Source: Opitutaceae bacterium (GTDB taxonomy: Bacteria; Verrucomicrobiota; Verrucomicrobiia; Opitutales; Opitutaceae). Taken from it: 64,000 nt of DNA. The stretch spans positions 1,054,001 to 1,118,000 of the forward strand of contig JAIXWY010000011.1 of NCBI GenBank assembly GCA_027490995.1, given 5' to 3'. Shown here in pieces: positions 1 to 7,570 of the stretch; the first letter of the stretch is position 1, and each line of letters starts with the position of its first letter. The position numbers were made by a program, and so were the translations under genes. The notes beneath the pieces are model-generated. The model ran no database searches. It saw only the letters and a program-made list of their open reading frames with translations, and was not told where the DNA came from.

Positions 1-50
1 AAAGACCGCCAAAGAGAATCCGTGGGCGCATGGTCGAGCAGAGGCCAGGC

Positions 51-1394
51 TCAGGCCGGAGCCGTCCAAGTGGCGGCGTGCCGCGCGAACGCGGCCCCGG
101 CCCGCGCCAGCGCCTCGTCGATATCGGCGGCGGTATGCGTGAGTGAAACCGACCAGAGCCCCCGCTCGATCGCGCTGACTCCCTGCTCGAGCAGGCAGCG
201 CCGCAGGTGCGCCCAGCGCGGGGCGTCGTGCCGACGCACATAGTCCCGGTAGCTGAGTACCCGCCCCTCGGCGGCACCCGGCTTGAGCATGACGGTGTGG
301 AAAATCAGGCCGGGCCCCTGCGGACGGAGGGGCACGCCATGCGTGCGACCGAGCGCTTCGAGGCCTTCCATCAGGCGACGCCCCAGCGCAGCCACGCCCG
401 CAGGGTGACGGTCGCCCTGCGCAATGACCTGATCGAGGCACCAGCGACTGGCCGCGAGGCACAGGGGGTTGCCGTTCAACGTTCCGGCGTGCACCACTTC
501 CCCGGAGAGTACCTTGGCCATCGCGGCACGAGTGCCGGCAAGCGCTGCAAAAGGCGTTCCTCCACCGATCGCCTTGCCGAGGATCGTGAGGTCTGGCTTG
601 TAGCCGTAGAAGCCCTGCGCACAGGAGGCACCGAACCGGAATCCGGTGATCGTCTCATCCGAGATCATCATCATCCCATCCCGGTCGCAGAGCTCGCGGA
701 TCGTTGCCATCAGACCCGGCACAGGCTCGATGCAGCAGGTGTTGCACAGCGCCGGCTCGAAGATGATCGCCGCGATCTTGCCGCGGAATTCGTCGACCCG
801 GCGGCGCAGGTGCTCGGGGTCGTTCCACCGAGCGACCACAAATTGGTCCAGTACTTCCGGAATCACGCCCTTGCTCGGATGCGTACGGGCGGGGTTCTCG
901 TCGTCACCCCAACGATCCGCAGGGTTGGCAAATCCCACCAATCCCTCGTCCATCCAGCCGTGATAGTGCCCCTCGAACCGGAGAATCAAGGGTCGACCCG
1001 TGGCGGCTCGCGCCAAACGGAACGCGGCCCCCACCACCTCCGTCGCGGAGTTGTTGAAGCGCACCAGTTCCGCGGAAGGAATCATCGCCTGCACCCGCTC
1101 GGCCACGGCAATCTCAAGCTCCGACTGGCCGGCCCAGTGCGTGCCCAGCCGGGCTTGCGCCGCGATCGCCTCCGCCATGCCCTCGGGGGCGTGGCCGAAA
1201 AGCAACGCTCCCTGCCCCAACTTGAAGTCGACGAACTCGTTGCCGTCCACATCCCAGATTCTCGGGCCTCGGCCGTGCGTGAAGTACAACGGGACCGGGG
1301 CCTCCATCTTGCGGATGCCGCTGTTCACGCCGGCGGCGATGCTACGCTGGGCACGCTCGAAGAGCGCTTGGGATTTGGCGAAGGTATAGGGCAT
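51..1394 (-). CDS. Class III PLP aminotransferase, glutamate-1-semialdehyde aminomutase-like
   Basis: A 447-residue fold-type I aminotransferase of the glutamate-1-semialdehyde aminomutase branch. The N-terminal part has the GVNSGIR and DVDGNEFVDF signatures, the middle has GHYHGW (cofactor phosphate region), SDETITGFR carries the cofactor aspartate, and LGKAIGGG carries the Schiff-base lysine at about K274. HemL itself is usually a little shorter and lies near haem genes; here the gene is downstream of an IclR regulator and faces a catabolic operon, so a degradative transamination is more likely than tetrapyrrole synthesis. I chose the ATG at 1394; a TTG at 1403 would add three residues. It shares its family with the C-terminal half of the fusion protein at 7567-9903. 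Substrate unknown. Confidence 0.85.
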   Translation of the reverse strand: MPYTFAKSQALFERAQRSIAAGVNSGIRKMEAPVPLYFTHGRGPRIWDVDGNEFVDFKLGQGALLFGHAPEGMAEAIAAQARLGTHWAGQSELEIAVAERVQAMIPSAELVRFNNSATEVVGAAFRLARAATGRPLILRFEGHYHGWMDEGLVGFANPADRWGDDENPARTHPSKGVIPEVLDQFVVARWNDPEHLRRRVDEFRGKIAAIIFEPALCNTCCIEPVPGLMATIRELCDRDGMMMISDETITGFRFGASCAQGFYGYKPDLTILGKAIGGGTPFAALAGTRAAMAKVLSGEVVHAGTLNGNPLCLAASRWCLDQVIAQGDRHPAGVAALGRRLMEGLEALGRTHGVPLRPQGPGLIFHTVMLKPGAAEGRVLSYRDYVRRHDAPRWAHLRRCLLEQGVSAIERGLWSVSLTHTAADIDEALARAGAAFARHAATWTAPA

Positions 1395-1423
1395 GGAGGA
1401 CAAAAGATCAGGGACGCGGCTGA

Positions 1424-2161
1424 CTAGGCCTCGGCCGCCAAGCGCTCCTGGGGACGACGCAAGGCGGCAATGAGGGCCGAGCGGCGCACCGCAGGGAAAC
1501 GATTCACCGGGACGGACACGCTCACGGCCGCCAAGGGCTCCTGCAACGGGGCAAGGGAGACCGCAACGCAGGCCACACCGGCGTTGGTCTCCTCCTCTTC
1601 GAGGGCGAAGCCCCGCTCGCGCGTCAACTCCAGCTCACGACGCAACCGCTCCTGGAGCGCGCCCCGCGTGCGGGCCGGCATCGCCGCACATACCTTGGCC
1701 ACCAGACGCGCCTGTGCCTCCGCCGGCATCCCCGCCACGATCGCACGCCCCAGCGCCGTCGTGTGGAACGGATCCCGCGCTCCCGGCTTCACGATCCAAC
1801 GCAGCGCGTGAGTTGTTTCCAACACCCACGCATACCGCACATAGATGCCCTCCAGCACCCCGAGATTCACCGTCTCGTCAAAGTCTGCATGCAACCGCCG
1901 CATGAGCGGCGCTGCCTTTTCCCGCAAGGATTCGTCCCGACCCTGCTCACCCAGGGATTGCAGCCGCTCGGACAACGAATAGGCCCCGCCCCGATCCGAC
2001 TGCACAACATAGCCCAAATCGCGGAGGCTACGCAAAATCCGGTACGCGGTGGGCTTCGGCAGGCGACTCTCTCGCGCAAGGTCGGCAAGCGTCGCCGCCC
2101 GGCCCATCCGGGCCAGCACCTCCAGCAGCGAGAATGTCTTGTCGAGGACCGCGATGCTCAT
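1424..2161 (-). CDS. IclR family transcriptional regulator
   Basis: A 245-residue regulator. Residues 1-65 form the winged helix (ATLADLARESRLPKPTAYRIL is the recognition region), and the rest is the IclR effector-binding domain (ETVNLGVLEG, TTALGRAIVAGM, ERGFALEEEETNAGVACVAV). It is co-directional with the aminotransferase, with a gap of about 30 bases, and divergent from the amidohydrolase operon across 62 bases that hold a perfect GAAAC...GTTTC palindrome, the expected place and shape for an IclR/KdgR-type operator. The likely role is substrate-responsive control of both transcription units and of itself; the effector cannot be read from sequence. Confidence 0.93.
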   Translation of the reverse strand: MSIAVLDKTFSLLEVLARMGRAATLADLARESRLPKPTAYRILRSLRDLGYVVQSDRGGAYSLSERLQSLGEQGRDESLREKAAPLMRRLHADFDETVNLGVLEGIYVRYAWVLETTHALRWIVKPGARDPFHTTALGRAIVAGMPAEAQARLVAKVCAAMPARTRGALQERLRRELELTRERGFALEEEETNAGVACVAVSLAPLQEPLAAVSVSVPVNRFPAVRRSALIAALRRPQERLAAEA

Positions 2162-2191
2162 GGGATTTCGCTTGCGGACCGTATCACAATG

Positions 2192-2207
2192 CGAAACGAT
2201 CGTTTCG
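2192..2207. promoter_or_regulatory. Perfect 16-bp palindrome, probable IclR operator
   Basis: CGAAACGATCGTTTCG is its own reverse complement. It sits between the divergent IclR gene (start 2161) and the amidohydrolase gene (start 2224). Known KdgR/IclR sites have GAAAC...GTTTC half-sites, so this is the best operator candidate in the window. The centre is only 24 bases from the amidohydrolase start, so binding would probably block transcription of the operon. Confidence 0.65.
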
Positions 2208-2223
2208 TCAAACAGAATTGTCT

Positions 2224-3192
2224 ATGCTGATCGACTGCCACAATCACCTCGGCGTTGACCTGTTCTTTTACCTCAACGGATACCATCCGTACTGCCAGGA
2301 TTTGCCGGCGATGGTGACGGAGGGGCGTCACTGTGGAGTCGACCGCTGGGTGGTCTTCCCGATGATTGCCAACCTGACGTTCGACGTGGCCGCGATGCGG
2401 CGCACCGAGCTAAAGGGTGGCGGCTGCGAGGAGGTGCCGTATGCGTTCGAGAACGAGCGGATGCTACGAGAGCTCTATGAGCTCTACCCGGATCTCGGGC
2501 GGCACACGCTACCCTTCGCGATCCTCGACCCCCTGCGCTCGCCTGCGCCCCAGATCGCCCGGCTGCGGGACCTCCACCGGCGCTACCCGTTCTACGGGCT
2601 CAAGATCCAGCCCACCATGATCCAGAGCGACATCGGCTCGCTGCTGCGCGAAGGTCGCGGATTCCTTGAGCTCGCGGAGGAACTCGATCTTCCGTTTCTC
2701 ATCCACTCCAGCGTCGCTCCCGAAGACACGTGGTCGCAGGCGACCACCATCCTGCGGGTGGCCGAGGCGACACCGCGCGTGCGGTTCTGCCTCGCCCACT
2801 CCTGTCGTTTCGACCGGGAATGCCTCGATCGCGTCGCGGCGCTGCCAAACACGTGGTTCGACTGCTCAGCCCATCGCATCCACTGCGAGGGGGTGGTCAA
2901 GGGCCTTGGTTTCGTCGCCCCGCCCGCCCGGCGATTCGACACGGACTACTCGGACCCGGCGCGCGTGTTGCGCGATCTGGCCGAGGCCTACCCGCGGAAA
3001 CTGCTCTGGGGCTCTGATACCCCCTTCCAAAGCTACGTCGCCCACATCGACGACACGTTCGTCTCCCTCCGAAGCACCTACGCGGCCGAGGTCGCCTGCG
3101 TCCACGCCCTCCCTGCCGCGCTGCAGCAAGCCGTCGGACACGACAACCTTCTCTCCCTGCTCCGCCTCAAGGATGAAAACATTCTCGCTTAA
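2224..3192 (+). CDS. Amidohydrolase family (TIM-barrel) metal-dependent hydrolase
   Basis: A 322-residue member of the amidohydrolase-2 group (lactonases, decarboxylases and related hydrolases). Visible metal or active-site residues are HxH at H6/H8, H161 in LIHSS, H192 in LAHSC and D265 in WGSDTPF. The start is the ATG at 2224, giving the family's usual MLIDCHNH beginning; a longer upstream reading runs through the operator and is not credible. It is the first gene of an eight-gene operon and overlaps the next gene by 20 bases. A related but distinct amidohydrolase domain lies in the fusion protein at 7567. It could be a lactonase, decarboxylase or C-C hydrolase; the reaction is not determined. 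Confidence 0.88.
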   Translation: MLIDCHNHLGVDLFFYLNGYHPYCQDLPAMVTEGRHCGVDRWVVFPMIANLTFDVAAMRRTELKGGGCEEVPYAFENERMLRELYELYPDLGRHTLPFAILDPLRSPAPQIARLRDLHRRYPFYGLKIQPTMIQSDIGSLLREGRGFLELAEELDLPFLIHSSVAPEDTWSQATTILRVAEATPRVRFCLAHSCRFDRECLDRVAALPNTWFDCSAHRIHCEGVVKGLGFVAPPARRFDTDYSDPARVLRDLAEAYPRKLLWGSDTPFQSYVAHIDDTFVSLRSTYAAEVACVHALPAALQQAVGHDNLLSLLRLKDENILA

Positions 3193-3922
3193 GGGTAGCT
3201 CCGCCCTCGTCACCGGCTCCTCCCAAGGCATCGGCCATGGCATCGCCGTCGGCATCCACGAGGCCGGCGCCCAAGTGATCCTCCACGGGAAATCTGGCCC
3301 CGCCCCCACCACTCCGGCCAGCGCATCTTTCATCGAGCTCGACCTGCTCGCCGACGACGCCCCAGCTCGGCTGGTCCGCGAGGCCTTCGCCCTCGATCCA
3401 GGGCTCGACCTGCTGGTGTGCAACGCCGGGGGGTTTTTCGACGTCCCCTTTCTTGAGATGTCCCCGGAGCGCTGGGAACGCACGCTGTCCTTGAACGTGC
3501 GCGCCAACTACTTCGTCGCCCAAGCGTTCGCCCGCGAGCTCGTCGCCCGCGGCCGGCCCGGCGCCATCGTCACGACGTCATCGACCAACGGCTTCCAGCC
3601 CGAGGAAGATTCCTCCGCCTACGATATCTCCAAGGGCGCGATGGTCATGATGACGCGCACCCTCGCCCACTCCCTCGCTCCCCATCACATCCGAGTGAAC
3701 GGCATCGCCCCAGGGTTGATCCACACGCCGCTCACCGCCGGACTCGTTTCCAGCGAGAAGCGCACCCACTACGAGAAGAAGATCCTGCAGGGTCGCATCG
3801 GTCGCCCAGAGGACTGCGCCGGCGCCGCCGTGTTCCTGCTTTCTCCCGCCGCCAGCTACATCACCGGGCAGATCATCGTGGTCGACGGCGGACTCACCCT
3901 CGGACAGATCGGCCGCCTCTGA
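3173..3922 (+). CDS. SDR family NAD(P)-dependent oxidoreductase
   Basis: A 249-residue classical short-chain dehydrogenase. It shows the TGSSQGIG nucleotide loop near the N-terminus, CNAGG in the fourth strand region, catalytic S137, and Y150-x3-K154 in AYDISK, then the [11 protein letters not shown] segment and the C-terminal VVDGG. The ATG at 3173 lies inside the end of the amidohydrolase gene, in another frame, so translation is probably coupled. The role is oxidation or reduction of a hydroxyl/keto group of the pathway substrate; sugar acids or polyols would fit the locus, but this is inference. Confidence 0.92.
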   Translation: MKTFSLKGSSALVTGSSQGIGHGIAVGIHEAGAQVILHGKSGPAPTTPASASFIELDLLADDAPARLVREAFALDPGLDLLVCNAGGFFDVPFLEMSPERWERTLSLNVRANYFVAQAFARELVARGRPGAIVTTSSTNGFQPEEDSSAYDISKGAMVMMTRTLAHSLAPHHIRVNGIAPGLIHTPLTAGLVSSEKRTHYEKKILQGRIGRPEDCAGAAVFLLSPAASYITGQIIVVDGGLTLGQIGRL

Positions 3923-3924
3923 CC

Positions 3925-5007
3925 ATGCTGCCGGAGCTTCCGACTCCCACCGTGCTGGTCGATCGCGCGCGGCTGCGCGCGAATCTGCGGCGCATGCAGG
4001 CAGCGGCCGACACCCACGGCGTCGAACTCCGCCCGCACATCAAGACCCACAAGTGCGTCGCGGTCGCCCGCGAGCAACTCGCCCTCGGCGCCCGCGGGCT
4101 CACCTGCGCCAAGCTAGGCGAGGCCGAAGCGATGCTCCCCTCAGGCGTCCGCGCCCTGTTCGTCGCACACTCCCTTGGCGATCCCTTGCAGGCACCCCGA
4201 CTGGCCGCGCTCGCTGATCAGGTGGACGACCTTCGGGTCGGACTGACCAGCGAGGCCCACTTCGAGGTGCTTGAGCGCCTCGCCCAACGCACCGGCCGAC
4301 GCCTGCGGGTCATGCTCGCAGTCGATACCGGGCTGGGGCGCGAGGGTGCACGTGACGACGCCAGCGCGCAGCGCCTCGCGGCACGCGCCGCCTCCAGCCG
4401 CCAACTGGAACTGCTCGGGCTGTACACCCACGAGGGATTCTTCTACGGCGTCGCCGCCGCCGAACGGCCGGCACGCCTCGCCGCGATGCTCGACCGCCTC
4501 GCCGCCTTGCGCGATCGAATCGATCCCGCACTCGCCCTGTGGCCCGGCTGCAGCGTCTCCGCCGAGCAGGCCACCGCACTCTCCGCCGGCCGCATCCAAG
4601 CCGTCCGGCCCGGCGCCTACCCATTCGGTGACCTTTACCTCTCACAGGTCACCCAAGCCATGAAGCCGACCGATCAGGCGGTCCACGTGCTCACGACCGT
4701 CGTCGATCGCCCCGAACCGGGCCTCGCCCTCATCGATGCAGGCTCCAAGACGCTCTCGCCGGACCGCACGCCCGAAGGCGTCCATGCGGTGCCCGCCGAC
4801 GGTCGCGACTTCGCGGTCGTGCGCCTGAACGAAGAGCATGGTTACATCCGCGGCCCCGCCACGGACGACCTGCGCATCGGCGACCGTATCCTGCTGGTGC
4901 CCGCGCACGTCTGCCCGGTCTTCAATCTCACGGACACCGTTGTAGCGACCGAGGAAGGGCGCCCCATCGACTGCTGGAGAATCGAGGGCCGGGGCAAGGT
5001 GCAATAG
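3925..5007 (+). CDS. D-threonine aldolase / D-serine dehydratase-like PLP enzyme
   Basis: A 360-residue fold-type III (alanine-racemase-like) enzyme. The N-terminal barrel has PHIKTHK with the presumed PLP lysine K40, followed by LTCAKLGEAE. The C-terminal beta domain ends with PAHVCPVFN, where H328 and C330 match the metal-binding pair of D-threonine aldolases and D-serine dehydratases. It starts two bases after the SDR stop. It would cleave or dehydrate a beta-hydroxy-D-amino acid, which fits an operon that also encodes aminotransferases. The exact substrate is unknown. Confidence 0.88.
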   Translation: MLPELPTPTVLVDRARLRANLRRMQAAADTHGVELRPHIKTHKCVAVAREQLALGARGLTCAKLGEAEAMLPSGVRALFVAHSLGDPLQAPRLAALADQVDDLRVGLTSEAHFEVLERLAQRTGRRLRVMLAVDTGLGREGARDDASAQRLAARAASSRQLELLGLYTHEGFFYGVAAAERPARLAAMLDRLAALRDRIDPALALWPGCSVSAEQATALSAGRIQAVRPGAYPFGDLYLSQVTQAMKPTDQAVHVLTTVVDRPEPGLALIDAGSKTLSPDRTPEGVHAVPADGRDFAVVRLNEEHGYIRGPATDDLRIGDRILLVPAHVCPVFNLTDTVVATEEGRPIDCWRIEGRGKVQ

Positions 5008-5069
5008 CCGCCCCGGACCCGCTCCACCCCGCTTTCCTCACCCCACCCCACCCCGGCGCAACGCCCCTC

Positions 5070-6305
5070 ATGTCCGCTCCCCCTGCTCTCCTTTCCCGCG
5101 CCTGGCTCGTCGTCGGTATCCTCTGGGTCGTCGGCTGTCTCAACTACCTCGACCGGGTGATGATCACCACGATGCGGCAGTCGCTGACCGACGCGATTCC
5201 GATGACGGACGCGCAGTTCGGGCTACTGACCTCCGTTTTTCTCTGGATCTACGGTTTGCTCAGCCCCTTCGCGGGGTTTCTCGCTGATCGATTCAACCGC
5301 TCCCGCGTGATCGTGATCAGTCTGCTGGCGTGGTCGGTGATCACCTGGTTGACCGCGCACGCGACCACCTTCAATCAGCTCCTGCTCACGCGGGCACTCA
5401 TGGGCGTGAGCGAAGCCTGCTACATCCCGGCCGCCCTCGCCCTGATCGCGGACTACCACCGCGGTCCCACCCGCTCGCTGGCGATCGGCGTGCACATGAC
5501 GGGCATCATGGTGGGCTCGGCGATGGGCGGGCTCGGCGGTTGGATCGCCGAGCGCGAGGGCTGGGCCCACGCGTTCGAGATCTTCGGTCTGGTCGGCGTC
5601 GGTTTCACCGTCATCGCCGCGCTCTTCCTCCGGGATGCGGCGAGGGAATCGCATGATGCGCCCGGAGCCCCCGCAACCGAGTCGGTCGGTCTCGGCGCCG
5701 CGCTGCGCAGCCTGTTCTCCAACCGCGGCTACCTCTTCGCGCTCGCCTACTGGGGCCTGCTCGGCCTCGCCGGCTGGGCGGTCGTGGGCTGGATGCCCAC
5801 GTACCTCACCGAGCACTTCAAGCTGTCGCAGGGCGCGGGCGGACTATCCGCGACTGGCTACTATCAAACGGCCGCGCTGGTCGGTGTGCTGGCCGGCGGA
5901 ATCTGGGCGGACCGTTGGGCCCGCACCAATGCGCTTGGGCGAATCTACGTCCCCCTGATCGGTTTACTCATCGCCGCCCCGGGTATCCTGCTGGCTTCGA
6001 CGATCAACTGGCTTCCCCTCGCGATCACCGGACTGGTGATCTTCGGCGTCGCGAAGGCTTTTTCCGACGCAAACATGATGCCGATCCTCTGCATGGTCTC
6101 TAATCCACGGTACCGTGCGACCGGATACGGGGTGCTCAATCTGTTTTCCTGCGTTGTCGGCGGCGTGACCATCTATGCGGGCGGGATGCTGCGCGATGCC
6201 CGCGTCGACGTCAGCCACGTCTTCCAGTTCGCGGCGGCGAGCATTCTGGTGTGCGCGGTCCTGCTGGCGGCGATTCGCTCCCATTCGAACCCCTCCCGGC
6301 CATGA
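5070..6305 (+). CDS. MFS transporter, first of a tandem pair
   Basis: A 411-residue major facilitator carrier with about 12 hydrophobic segments. CLNYLDR in the first segment and GFLADRFNRSRV in the loop between segments 2 and 3 are typical of the anion:cation symporter group, which takes up organic and sugar acids. It overlaps the next gene by four bases (ATGA). The neighbouring carrier repeats the same motifs (CLNYLDR, MTDAQFGLLTSVF, RALMG.SEACY.PAA), so the two arose by duplication. Probable role: uptake of the operon's substrate across the inner membrane. Confidence 0.92.
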   Translation: MSAPPALLSRAWLVVGILWVVGCLNYLDRVMITTMRQSLTDAIPMTDAQFGLLTSVFLWIYGLLSPFAGFLADRFNRSRVIVISLLAWSVITWLTAHATTFNQLLLTRALMGVSEACYIPAALALIADYHRGPTRSLAIGVHMTGIMVGSAMGGLGGWIAEREGWAHAFEIFGLVGVGFTVIAALFLRDAARESHDAPGAPATESVGLGAALRSLFSNRGYLFALAYWGLLGLAGWAVVGWMPTYLTEHFKLSQGAGGLSATGYYQTAALVGVLAGGIWADRWARTNALGRIYVPLIGLLIAAPGILLASTINWLPLAITGLVIFGVAKAFSDANMMPILCMVSNPRYRATGYGVLNLFSCVVGGVTIYAGGMLRDARVDVSHVFQFAAASILVCAVLLAAIRSHSNPSRP

Positions 6306-7570
6306 TTTCCTCCGCCCCCCTTCCCCCGCGGGCCTGGCTCGCCGTCGGGTTGCTCTGGTTCGTGGCCTGCCTGAACTACCTAGACCGATTGATCCTCATC
6401 ACCATGAGGACATCGGTGAAGGGGGAGATCGCGATGACTGACGCGCAGTTCGGTCTGCTCACCAGCGTTTTCCTAGTGTCCTACGGGATTCTCGGTCCGG
6501 TCGGCGGTTATCTCGCGGACCGCTTCAACCGCAGTCAGATCATCGTCGTATCCCTGTTTGCCTGGTCGGCGTTCACGTGGCTCACCGGTCATGCCCACTC
6601 GTTTGAGGAACTCTTGATCTACCGGGCGCTGATGGGGATCAGCGAGGCCTGCTACTTTCCGGCCGCGGGCAAGCTTCTCATGGACTACCACCGCGACCGT
6701 ACGCGATCACTCGCCAACGGCATCCATCTGAGCGGCGTGATGGTGGGATCGGGGCTCGGCGGACTCGGTGGCTGGATCGCCGACCAGCATGACTGGCGCT
6801 TTGTCTTCGAACTTTTCGGAGCGATCGGCGTCGTGTACGCGGTTGTGGTCTGGATCTTCCTACGCGATCGCCCGCCCACGGATTCGGTGCGGACCCCAGG
6901 AGCCGCCGCGGCGGAACCCGCCGAGGCCCCGCTCGGACTTGCGACTAGCCTGCGAGCGCTGTTCACCTCACCCGCCTATCTCCTGGCTCTCTGTTTTTGG
7001 GGCCTGCTCGGCGTCGGCAGTTGGACGGTCATTGGCTGGCTGCCGACTTACCTGACCGAGCGCTTCGGCCTCAGCCAAGGTGCGGCGGGACTTTCCGCGA
7101 TGGGCTACATCTACAGCGCCAGCATGGTCGGCATGCTCGTGGCCGGCTACTGGGCGGATCGCTGGAGCGCGCGTCACCCGCGGGCGCGCGTGTGGGTTGG
7201 CATCATCGGCACATCACTGACCGTGCCAGCCATTCTGGTGATCGCGTACTCTCCCTCGCTCCCGCTGCTCTTCGCCGGCTTGGTCCTCTACGGACTCGCA
7301 CGGACCTTTCCCGATGCGAACATGCTGCCGATTCTCTGCCAGATCGTGGACCGCCGGGTGCTGGCGCTGGGCTTCGGCATCCTCAACATGCTCGCGGTGT
7401 TCGTCGGCGGCGCGAGCATCTACGCCGGCGGGGCGTTCCGCGATGCGCAGGTTCCCATCACCGCGGTCTTCACCGGCGGCGCCGTGACCATGGCGATCTG
7501 CGTCGTCCTGCTCTGGAAGGTCCGCGCACCCGCCGCTCCTGCCTCTTCGCCCTCCCCCTCATCCTCATGA
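6302..7570 (+). CDS. MFS transporter, second of a tandem pair
   Basis: A 422-residue paralogue of the upstream carrier, with the same CLNYLDR and ADRFNRSQ signatures and about 12 membrane segments. The ATG at 6302 overlaps the previous stop, and its own stop overlaps the start of the fusion gene, so all three genes are translationally linked. Keeping two close copies suggests two related substrates or different affinities. The longer upstream reading to 6251 would overlap the first carrier by 55 bases and lacks the matching N-terminus. Confidence 0.92.
   Translation: MISSAPLPPRAWLAVGLLWFVACLNYLDRLILITMRTSVKGEIAMTDAQFGLLTSVFLVSYGILGPVGGYLADRFNRSQIIVVSLFAWSAFTWLTGHAHSFEELLIYRALMGISEACYFPAAGKLLMDYHRDRTRSLANGIHLSGVMVGSGLGGLGGWIADQHDWRFVFELFGAIGVVYAVVVWIFLRDRPPTDSVRTPGAAAAEPAEAPLGLATSLRALFTSPAYLLALCFWGLLGVGSWTVIGWLPTYLTERFGLSQGAAGLSAMGYIYSASMVGMLVAGYWADRWSARHPRARVWVGIIGTSLTVPAILVIAYSPSLPLLFAGLVLYGLARTFPDANMLPILCQIVDRRVLALGFGILNMLAVFVGGASIYAGGAFRDAQVPITAVFTGGAVTMAICVVLLWKVRAPAAPASSPSPSSS

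Noticed and set aside
207..1427. Long rightward open frame opposite the aminotransferase
   Set aside because: It is antisense to a gene with complete catalytic motifs, is Arg/His-rich and resembles no family; typical high-GC shadow.
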